DNA of 64,000 bases from Manduca sexta (Eukaryota > Arthropoda > Insecta > Lepidoptera > Sphingidae): the NCBI RefSeq assembly GCF_014839805.1, contig NC_051118.1, positions 4,642,391 to 4,706,390 on the forward strand. Direction: 5' to 3'. Below, piece after piece: positions 45,615 to 57,600 of this stretch. Position numbers and translations under genes: made by a program. The notes under the pieces are model-generated. The model saw nothing but the letters and a program-made list of their open reading frames with translations, was not told where the DNA came from and did not search any database. Position 1 is the stretch's first letter; the number at the start of each line of letters is the position of its first letter.

Positions 45615-48600
45615 GTGAGGTTGAAAATAGATATAAAATCAGCTTTGGATGCAACCGCATCAGTATCCGTTATTAGAATAATAATTAAAAACCAAGAAAG
45701 TCGTCGACTTAAAATAGCAAAGTAGAGGAGCCATAAATGGCTCGACCAGAGCATTACCGATGTTTCACATACAGCCCTTATAATTTGATAGCCCTTTTTG
45801 TAATGTAAGCAGGTAAGTGAACATTCTTTTGAATTAATTTTCTGCTGCATTTCAATTTATGAGATTTCGGACTACCAAACACTTACCTCCAAAAGAAAAC
45901 AGGTGTTGAAAACCTTTACAATATCATTAATTTGTGGATCTTTATCAATGTTCAGGGAAGCAAATCAGCGCGTATTAAAGGCTATGAAGATCTCGTACTG
46001 GCGCCAATACGAGCACGGTAAGATCAGCAAGGATGGAGTCAGGTTGCTGGTGCAGGCTGTCGAGGTGGCTGCTGATTCTGAACATGGCAGGATTAATTTG
46101 GAACAACTGGGCTCTTTGTGGAGACCTAAGGTAGGTCATATAGAGCTTAGTCTACAGATTTGGATGGCTGATTATTCCTACTTGCGAGTTACCACAACAT
46201 TTTCTAATTCAGCCATAATTTAGCAATTTGTAAGCAAGATAAGGTTTAAATTTGAAGGAAATTATAGTAAATGTAATCACTGGACATTATAACACTAAAA
46301 ATGTAGTGTCTCAAAGTAGGAAGTGCACTGATTAGTACAAACTACAATTGAAAGCGGTCTTGTGTTTTGCTACTGGTATAAGAAGTTAAATTAAGAAACG
46401 CTTACCATCAGGCGTGACTTCTTCATGATATAATGACATTGCTTTAACAAACTTCTCTCATTTCAAAATCTTGTAAATGTCTGCATCGGGGGTATAATTG
46501 TATTGCAATAAATAGGTCTATAGTTAACAGGTTCATGTCACACCCTCCAATATGGTACTTAACATATCTGGCGAAACGTGTGATGTTATTTTGTGATTAT
46601 TTTCAGGCCCACGCCATCAAACTCCGTCGCAAACTCGTAAACATGCTGAGCACTGAAGCAGGTAGTGCGCAGGTCCCACACGGCCGATGCAGGCAGATCT
46701 GTTACCGCCTAGTCTCCAACGTGTGGTTCGACGTGTTTATTTACGTCATGATACTATGCAACACGCCGGTAATCCTGTGCGAGGTGGCCACACGACCTCC
46801 TGTGACTCCGTTAATGGTTTACACTATTAAGAGCTTGAATTTGTTAGTATTTTAGTTTATTTTTTTTAATAATAATATCAGTCCTGTATTATAAACTGTT
46901 CCACTGCTGGGCACGGGTCTCCTGTATTATTGAGAAGGATTAGGCCTTAGTCCATCACGCTGGCATGGTACGGATTGGTAGACTCCACACACCCTCAAAA
47001 TTCTTATAGAGTTTCTTAGCTATGCAGGTTTTCTCATGATGTTTTCCTTCACCGTTAAAACAAGTGACAATTCGCAAAGAATACACAAATAATTTTATAA
47101 TAGTCAGAGGTGTGAGCCCTTGGGTTTTGAACGGGCATTCATCTTGACAGTACGTTCCACACCCAACTTGGCTATCATTGCTTCTCTTTCCCTTTCCCTC
47201 CGCTTTTGTTGTTTAATTGATGATAAAAGAATATTTATACTTATTTCAAGAAAGAAAGTTACGGATTACTAGACTTGTGACAGTTTAAATTGTCTCAATT
47301 AATCAACACAATATTAACAAATATAATAATTTCACTCGAAACTAGACAACTAAATTTCTATTTTCCTTACTAGCGTGTGAATACTAAATACATTACACAG
47401 TTAGAGATCGATACAATATCGTTTGTAAATATTATTTCTAAAGGTTTTTCTACATCATTTACGTGTTGGAAATGATACTGAAGATGGTGGCGCTGGGCGT
47501 CGGCGGATACTTCAAGTCACATTGGAATAAACTGGATTTCTTCATCATCGTAATGGCTACTGGCGGTAGGTATAATTATTTTTAACTTCTTATAATTCCA
47601 ATAACTTCTGCAAATTTTTTGGCGTTTCCCAGTTTCGCATTTTTCACATAATAGAAGTATCATTTGTCACCCTTGCTGACCGACACTGATACGGACCTCT
47701 GAGTACCAATAGCCTCTACATGGGGCAAAACCACTGTGGCAAAACTTTATTATTCATTGACGATAGAACCTTTTATTCAATACTTCTTTGGTTAAAATGG
47801 CAAAATGGTCTAGATAACTTACTGAAGACATAAGGTTACAAATATAATGTTTTCGAATGTGTAGCAGCTTCGTTTGGAAATTACTATTATAGTTTCATCT
47901 CTACCGACCCCATTAGAGATACAGTATTTGCACATAGCATACTCTTTCTTCCAGATTTAGTTTTAGATATCATTGACGCTCTCACGCCTTGGGATAAGTG
48001 GAGAAACTTGAATTCTAGCGTTCTCACCGCTACTAAATTGTTGAGGATGCTGAGATTTCTTAGGCTGTTCAAATTGGCAAGGTATCCTCACTTTTCTTAC
48101 ACATGTTGATATATAAGACAAAAGTTGTTGGAACTCGCTGGATATCAACTGGTTCTGACAGGTTCTAGAAATCTTTAGGGGAGACCTATGTTCAGTAGTG
48201 AAATTCCAAAGGCGGATGATCATGACGATCAAACTATCAAGTAGATCCTGAACTAAGATACAGTCATTAATAAACTAAATAAATTAGTAAAACTATTATT
48301 AATAATTAACAATGCCTTTCGAATTGACGGACTTGAGCTTAAAGTAGTAAATATTTCACAGTTATTGGTGCTCTGAATATGTATTGACATATTCCAATTG
48401 GATTTTCTTTACTGATTTTAATTGTAAACATTAACTCCGTTTTACCACTTTTATATATTGTATTTTGTCATTACAGTCTGTAGAAATAAAGCTCTTATTT
48501 AATTTGTTCTTTCAAAAAATGTCTTCATTTATTTTAGAGTATCAGTTCCGAAGATCATGGCTTATATCGATCGGATGATTGACATACAGTTAGCTTTTGG

Positions 48601-51600
48601 ATACGATGTTGGTAAGGTAATTGCTTTGCATTTTATCATTGCTGTTGACGGTTTTAGCTCCACAATATTGAGGACTGAGGCGAAAAAGAAGGTCAGCGTA
48701 GAACTGATCCCCCAGAGTCCCGTAGTTATTAGACATCAACAGATCAAATTTTACACAGCGTTCCATAATAAAATAGATGTTCTATATGGGGTCTATTTAC
48801 CCAATAGCTATTTATGGTATCCAAGATCGAGGCGCCTATGTATCGAAAAAATTATAAGCAGGATTCTGGAAAGGTCTAGTACGATTCTAAAGAGTGCCTA
48901 GAGTCTGGCTTTGCTTATGGTTTATTATTTTAGGGTTTTGTAACCGGTGAGCAAGAGGTGTGCAATCTGCTACCTCAGTTAGTTGACAACAGGCAGATCC
49001 AGGAAACGTTGAATGCTAGACTAGAAGCTGATAGGTGGGTTTTTGTATCCTAAAACACAATTACATACTGAACGAGGTAAGACACTCGTCTGATGGTTAT
49101 ATCCCATATGCCAGTGGTACCACCATAAAAATAATGTTTCTAAGTCTTTCTTTTGCAGTGGCGAAGGATGATATTTTCCAAAAGGGAAACCGATATAATT
49201 TATAGATTCTAATAATACCTATGCATAAATATGGTTTGCAAATCGTTCTAATAATGAGACTTTACATAAATAGCGAAAGGAAAGCAGACAGGAATTTGTT
49301 TATATGGACCCTTCGCCACTGCTCTTTTGCTGTATTTAAGTTTTCAATTATTTCCTAGACATTTGTCCTTATAAGAGATATGCTCACGATCGAATGATGT
49401 AATAATACAGTGTTTTATTTTTCAAATATCATATTACGTTCATGCTTAGAAAGGTATACAAATTTCATATCATGCGGATTTTTTCAATTAAAATAAGCTA
49501 CTATACTTTTTTCACTACTTTTACCAATCGGCCACTAAAATGACACCTGTATACCTACGTGGCAATGAGGTGTGTAACCCAAGTCGTTCTGCATTAAATT
49601 TTGTCCACCGCCTTATGAATTGTCATCTTAGTCTCTGAAAACAATATGCGTCACTTGTAGTTCTTTGAAATTAATATTGTAAAGGTTGACAATAGCTGTA
49701 CTTAAATTTAGGTTGACAGTAACTCGCCAGCTGGGTTTACTGCAGCGAGACCGCCCCTGGACAGCAATAACAGTGAAGACACGGCAAGCTACCACATCCA
49801 CGCTGAATATTATGTTATTAGACGCTATGCAGTTGAAGGAAGAAGGTTGTATATTTGTGAAACCAACACACAAAATCCCGCCATTTTGTCATGTTCCAAG
49901 GTTGGCCGGTGAACATGTAGTAAATTAATTTGATATATCATCCATCAGATCATCAGATTTGAATAATCTGAATAGCTTCAAGATAGGTGCTACATCACTT
50001 TTTTAATATTTTATTTATTTAGGTTTGCTAACAGTTGTAACAATTTTACAAAAAATATAAAACTTACACACTAGGTTAGGATAAGTTGCACAACCAATTA
50101 CAAGCAAACACAGCAAGCAAAAAATACAAAATTAAAAAATAAATTAGGGTAATAACGGACAATACAATGTAATTCCAGGAGACCTGGGCACAGCAACAAA
50201 ACTTAAAAATCTAATGTAACTTACTTAACTTATTACTTCTAGTATATATATATATATATATTCTTAGGTATTTGAACTCTTTATTATTTACATGACACGA
50301 TGAACTTTTCTATTAGCGACATCTAGTGAGGTTAAAATTTTTTGTCCTAAAAATTTTCATTTTCTTACACTAGAGGCGTTACGGTAGATAATTGTTTCTA
50401 CTAGTTCTTATAATTCTATCAGTGGCGAAAATTTATATAAAAAAAGAAATACATTTTATAGTTTTTATTAGATGCGTATAAATTATTATAGAATGTATAT
50501 ACTTTAATTAATAATAAAAATTGTATAGACTTCAGATTTATTGTATGACATAGACATCATACGCATGCGCAGTAACGGTTACGATAGTTGCGAAATGTTT
50601 CCACCGTCTATGCATCGATCGCCGCTACGAGTGAATGTATTCGGTGTAAGAAACTAGATAATGCACGTCGTTAGATGTTGATATCGAAGTTCAGAATATT
50701 TTTGACAATAGGGTTGCTCTACTTTCAGTGATTTGTAATATTTCACGTATTTTCACGAGCTTTAAATAGTTCGTAGATTGTATACTATTCGTAAACTGTA
50801 AATTATTATAATTTATAATTTAAAACATCTTAACAAAATAACCTCATAATAATGTTACAGCATCATACGTCATATTTATTCAAACTATACTATATCGTTA
50901 ACAATAAATACTTTATAATGTGCTCCAGTAAATGACACAATTATTCACAAATACAACTTAATGCCACAACAGATTAAAAAGTTTCTTCAAACTGCACAGA
51001 AGCATCGCTGTCATGCGTAGTTTCTTGTTTCGCGTATCGGATACCAGAAAATAGAAACGTCAAATGTCAGTCTCACTTGTTTACCGCGGTGGATAGTTGT
51101 GCACTTGACGTTTATTTTCTACAATGATGAAAGAGGAACAGGACGATGAATATATTGATAGCAGCGATAATGAATCGTTGGAGCGTATAAACCAAGAAAT
51201 GAGCACAGAAAGATTTATAGCAGCTGTGAAAAGTCAACCAGCGCTGTGGGACGCCAGAGCTGCAGGTTACAACAGCCGCTTCCAAAAGATAAAGTCTTGG
51301 GAAAGAGTGTGTTATAAAGTAATTCCTAATTTTACACGATTAAATACGAGTGAAAAGAATGAAACAGGTAAATATTTTGTAATTTGTGTTTATTGATTTC
51401 GTTTTTAGGTGACAAGTTGACATAATCAATTTAATTACTAACTATTATGTTGATACTAGCTTTTACCGCGGTATCGTTTACCTAAACAATATAAATTTGT
51501 ATCCAGACTTGGTAGATTTTAGTTTCGCAAGCGTGTGGCATGTGTTGACGTACGGAGTAAAAACATTTCGTCGCGTGTGAGGTGCGAGTTGCGATAGAAT

Positions 51601-54600
51601 ATTAGGTGACCGCAACGTGCGAAAGAGACAGAAAACTATGCCCGTTCACTCACAAGTCATAATAATTTCATCGATTAGTGGCTATGATTTGAGGTTGTAA
51701 AATGGTAGATGATTATGTTTTGGCTTATTTTTTTTGTCTGGAATCGTATGTTCCGAAGGTCGCCAGAAAAGGGAAATATTTTTTCACCCGGTGCTTGACT
51801 ACCTAAAGCCGGTTACGCTCGATAAATTCCAATATGAGTATTCTCGCTCTATATAAGAGATACTTACTATAGATTTAAAGTTGGCGAAATGCGAGGTTAC
51901 ATTTCTTTTAAAAAGGAAACAGTTGTGATTATTCATGTTTAGGTTAGGATATGTAGTTCTTCTATTTAAATAATAGAAAACATTTTGTATTTAATTTCAG
52001 TTACAAAACTTCAAAGACGGTGGAAAAGTCTAAGGGTATGCTACATCAGAGAATTAAGACAAAAAATGGACGAGAAAAACAGTAATGGCGTATTTCCGAC
52101 ACGTAAAGAATATCGCTATTACTCCCAGTTATCGTTTTTAAGAAACTCATGCCAGCCGAAGGAAAGCGCGTTACTTACAGTAAAACCTACTCATATGTTG
52201 CAAAAGAAACCACCAGAAACAAACGTACCGAAACACGAAGACACCAGAAGTCAGAAGTCAATGGATGATGCGAAAGAATGTACAAATGACCATGATCTCA
52301 ATTTTTTACACTCGTTGTTACCGCATTTTAGAAAAGTTCCTGAGGAGCGCAAGTTGGACCTTCAGTCAGAGATATTAGTGACGCTGAAGAAGTATGTCAG
52401 TTGGCAGAAGAACACAACGAATGCCAATGAGAACTGCGAGCCGTATGGACATTTCCTAGATATAGCCTGTGGTTCTGGCGAGACGGATTCAGAAGGAAAT
52501 GTTACTTTAGAACTGACTTAGTATTAGATTTATAGTGTTGACGTATTTTTATTAAAAAAAACTCAATAAAATATCACTTGCATTATTTTATTCATCTACT
52601 GTAATTTATTGAAGTGTTAATTTAACAATTTTATTCATAGAAAAAAGCGACAATAGCCTTTGGTTGTGGAACGGACTGCCGAGATGAATGTCCGCAGGTT
52701 CAAATCTCAAGGGCACACATCTATGATTTTTCTAAAATTATGTGTGTATTCTTTGTGAATTATCGCTTGCTTAACGGTGAAGGAAAACATCGCGAGGAAA
52801 CCTGCATGCCTGAGAAGTTCTCTATAGGAATTTCGAGGGTGTGTGAAGTCTACCAATCCGCACTAGGCCAGCGTGATGGAATTAGGGCTAATCCCTCTCA
52901 TTAGTAGAGGAGGCCCGTGACCGATAGTGGGACAGTATATAATATAGGGCTGATATTATATATTCATAGACAAAGCTGATGTCACATTTCATTTGGGTAA
53001 AAACTATGATGGGTAACTCTAACTTTAAAGTAAAGGCACTCGCGGAACACCAAATTCTTGTCATACTTAAAATTGATAATTAAGTACCTTGTTTATATTT
53101 ATAGAACAAATCTGTTGAATAGATTTTGACTGTCTCAGTGGCGTAGATGTATTATGCCCCGGTTCACTGCTCTGAGGTCCTGGATTCGAATCCTGAGTCA
53201 GGTAGTGATATTGGATTTCTCTGCTCAGAATAGCCCGGTGTCTGAAATTTGTACCCGATATAATGAAAGGCTCGCCCCCTATCACATCATGAGATGGAAC
53301 ACAGAGGTTAAAAGTGTCCTGTTTGCACCTCTGTACCTCTTCGGGGATAAATGCGTGTCGTATGTGTATTTTTGAATACATTTTCAAAAATAATAGAAAA
53401 TACCTACACTGACTGTATTTTACAGGATTCTTGGATGAAATGGAATACCGTTTGCTAGTAAATGCAATACAGGAGAAGGTGCAAATGTGTCGTCATAAAG
53501 GCAGCCTAGTGGCTCCCTCTGCGCCTGAGGTTAATACAAACTTTATAGTTGATTTTAGCTGCCTTCTACTCAGAACCTAGAACATACTACGTTGCATCCT
53601 CCATGGCGTTTCGGTGGCTGTGGTATGTCTAGTCTCAACTCAGACCCTTAAACATACTAAGCTTCCTCTTCGATAGTGTTATGGATGTGTTGTCTTGTCT
53701 GTGTCACAAAGATAATTTAGTTTAGTTAACAATCAGCACATTGAAGTGGAATTGTGCCGGACACGTTTGCAAACGGACGGACAGTTGATAGACTAGACAG
53801 GTGTTGGAGTGGAGACCGCGGTTAGGAAGACGTAGTGTAGGATGCTCAGCTGCACGATGGGTCAACGACTTGAAAAAGGCAGGTTGTGGATGGATGCGGG
53901 CTGCTTAAGACCGGTATGGTTGGCGCTCACTTGGGAAGGCCGATGTTCACCACTGGACGGAGACAGGCTCATCGATTTCATTCTGCGACCCAAATAGATT
54001 TACAATTAATAATTGCAGTGATCTTATCCGGAAATCATGACAGAATATCTCTTACGTTAAGAATCAAGCCCAGATCCTTCCCACTACCGATTTTGCAGCG
54101 AATATATTACACGAATTTGCAGTATTTTAACAAATGTTTTTATAAATTTTATATTGAAAGTCGTGACAATAAATCATTCTGCATTTGTCTATCTGTAAAA
54201 TGTTCAGTGACAGTGTAGTTTTAATAAAGGGTATTAACCTTTTAACAGACCCAACTACGGGCAGTGTCATGGCTACAAGGAAATGAAAGGGTGGCAGACT
54301 TCTTCCTTGAAAACTCACAAATCTTCAACTACAACTTCAATGATATATTGATATCTAGAGGTGAGTAAACACAGATAAAATATCTTATTCGAAATAACAG
54401 TTAAAATATTTTAAATGTAGAATGGGGTAGTTAGGGTTCCGTAGAATGCCAGCAGAAGCTCAAGCCTACGTAGCTCGGTTTTGGATATTTGATAAATAAA
54501 GAGCTCTGTCTTTTGAAGTGTAACAGTTGTTTAAGGTCTAATATTTCCACAGATTAATTATATTTATGGCGTGTGCTTACTACTGATTATATTACAACCA

Positions 54601-57600
54601 AACCCAATGCAAAAACATAAAAATATACCTAAAAACATTACTTACAAGAAAGCAAATTCGTTTACTTGAATGACATAATTATTCTAATTATTTTCGTTTA
54701 AAAACTAAACTACCGATGCGATTTTGAAAAAAATCTATAGGACCAATTTGGAGGTATACTTATTCTTACGAATAAAAAAATAAATCCAAATCGGTTCATA
54801 AATACCGACGTCCGAGGTAACAAACCTAAAAAAATAAACACATCGAAGTTAACATCTTCTTTTTTATTAAGTTGTAAATACAGTACTCTCGTATGAAACC
54901 ATTGTCAAATATTTTGCGTTTTAGGTGACGAGCCCAAAGGCTTGTACATTGTTGTGTCAGGGCTCTTGGAAGCCAGCTACGTGCCGCCCGACGGCGATAT
55001 TGATGAAGCAATACCCAACTACGAGTTCTTTACTGATTTAAAATTTGCCGAGCCTAGCCAAGATTATATCGTTTCTGGCAATGCTGTTGGCGTACTTGGG
55101 GTAAGTATGACTTTTTTGAAAGAGGTAAAGTTATGATAAATTATTAAAAAAAATATCAATCAAGTATTTTTAATTAAATGACATTATAATTCTCGTTGAA
55201 GGTTACATAATTATGTTTTTATTATTGAAGGTGCCAATAATTATCAAGTTTTTTTTTTCTAAACTTCGCTCTACATGTATATTTTACAAGTTTTCTAATA
55301 TTCGCTGGTATAAGAATGATTGGATCTCTTATGATAGGTAAATGTTACCAATCTATAAATATATATGCCCTGCTGGACTCAAAGGAAAGGAATAAAAATA
55401 AGGGAGGAGGTGTTTAGACCTTTGAAAATATAATATTACATTTTAATGTTTTTAATACATAATGATTATTGGGGTAACGTCAAATCACGGGTTTTCCTGT
55501 TGTTTTAAGATTATTGCTAAATCGTAATTCGTAACTAAAATTAATACAATTGTAGTACGTTAAAAATAACATTTCAAGCTGTGTTTTCAGTATTGTTAGT
55601 ATTAAGAAACATTGTGATGTAGCTGTAGGAGTAATTTTATAACGAATGGACTACCTCGTGATCCGGCATTACCCCAATGCGTTCTATTTGTTTTTTTATT
55701 TTAAATATATATTTTTTTAATCGGTAGTAAAGTGTTTTATTTATAGGTTTTGACGAATCGCCCGTACAACTACACTGTACGCTGTGACTCTGCCGTGCAA
55801 GCTTACTTCATAACTTTGCCTATAATAAAGGAGGCGTTCAAGATTGCCCCACATCCGATTATGGGGTATGCATTTGTATTATTATATATTACTTTAATAT
55901 ACTTCATTATCAGTAAATGATGTAAACAAAGTTAGTATAGGCTTATAAAACATAAGCGTAGTATCACGCATTTCCCTTTTACAGGGGAAAAAGAGATAAA
56001 AGGTACGCATATTTCGCTTATTAAATTGGTTACATCATAGGAGTTTATTGCTTTTACCGGGCATAATCAGAGACCTTAGCACGGCAATTGTATCGCGTGC
56101 ACAACGTGCAACTGAGTCACTCAATTAAAAAAAAAAACAATAGGAATCTATGTTTTTTTACCCGGCAACGGTACTAAACGCGGCGTAGCTTCAATCTGAA
56201 ATTACTGTATATTCAATTTTGTGGATTTTTGTCGGTCTTTATTCGCCCAATTTTATTGATACGTTTCTTAGGTTAGAATCTGCAATGTGGCGCGAGATAG
56301 GCATCAAGTTTTCCATGATGGTAATGCCTACTGTGCCAGCGTACCACAGTTGGCCAGCTGAGAAACTAAGCATGCGTCTAGAACATTCCTTCGTGCCGTG
56401 TCTCAAGGCTTTTAAAGTTAGTAACAATTATAACAATATTTTATAAGTTAATAAATAGTCACATATAAACAATGCTTTTATTCCTCAAGAGTATAAAGAA
56501 AACAAGCACTTCGGAAACTTACATTTTATAATGGCAGTCGGGACAATGGTATATTACAGAATCTAAAACCAGGTTAAATGTTAATTTTATAACAATTTCT
56601 CCGAAAAAGTAAGTATCATATAATGAACCTAATTATTAAGATTATCATACCTACATGACTTGAGACTTGAGAATTTAACCTAACGCATCTACACTATTAT
56701 TCTACACTATTACCAATTTATATTTAAATTACAATCAGGTATTTGTGGTCAACGAACTTATGGAAGATATTGTATTACTGGATGGGATTTGTCAAGACAT
56801 GGCGACCAGGGAGGTGTTCCAACCACCATGTTATATACCAAGGTAGATATTTATTAGTTCTCTGTAAATGCATTTAACATACACAGCATTACGCCACTTT
56901 TCTCTTTTTCAAGGATATGGGGTGGTCTAATGGTTTTACCAGATTTCAAAATAATGTTAATCAAATTCAATTAGGTACTCGCTGTTTATCTTCAGCAGAA
57001 TTACTTTCAAGATGTAAGTACTACCTATTTACGTATTTTAAAATGATCAGGACAGTGCATCGACTGATCTTCCCCAAGTCGTCCCAGCTGATTGTGGGTA
57101 AGGGATGCCCGGAAACCAAACTGCTCATTATCCCGGCGAAAGATACAGACGAGTTCGACATCATGGAGGACGAAATAGATGATGTCCAGTGCGAATTGGT
57201 AAGTTATGTATTTGAGGTTAATTTGAACCACATGTGTTAGTTTAAACCTGTAAGAAATTAATTCGATAAGACCGCTCGGTTAAATTTAAATTGAACAATT
57301 TTAATTTCTTATGACGATATGTCACACATTATGTAATGAAAAATAAAATGGATAATTATTGCACATTTCTGTGCGATTTAATGACTAACTATTCGTTTAA
57401 GTTTATTGAATGTGTGATCTGCATACTTAACAATGAGCTAGGAAGCCAGAGTGGGTCGATAATTTATCTATGGACGTAGCTAGGGAGGGAGGGAGGGGAG
57501 GGGGGTTGGTCGTTGTTACGCTAGTGTTCTATGCCCACCCCAGGATGTTGAGGCGGTTTTAAAACATACTGAAATGCAACATGTTAGTAACTTTAATTAG

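Larger units (their letters stand above)
49846..53425 (+). other. SLC9C1 intron 11 hosting a nested gene and SINEs
   Basis: The 3.6-kb intron contains MADF-BESS gene 2 on the same strand (51124-52521), SINE S1 (52647-52965) and a second SINE type (53130-53365). Flanking AT-rich parts show nothing else. Intron phase is 1 (GAAG|GA...). Confidence 0.8.
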
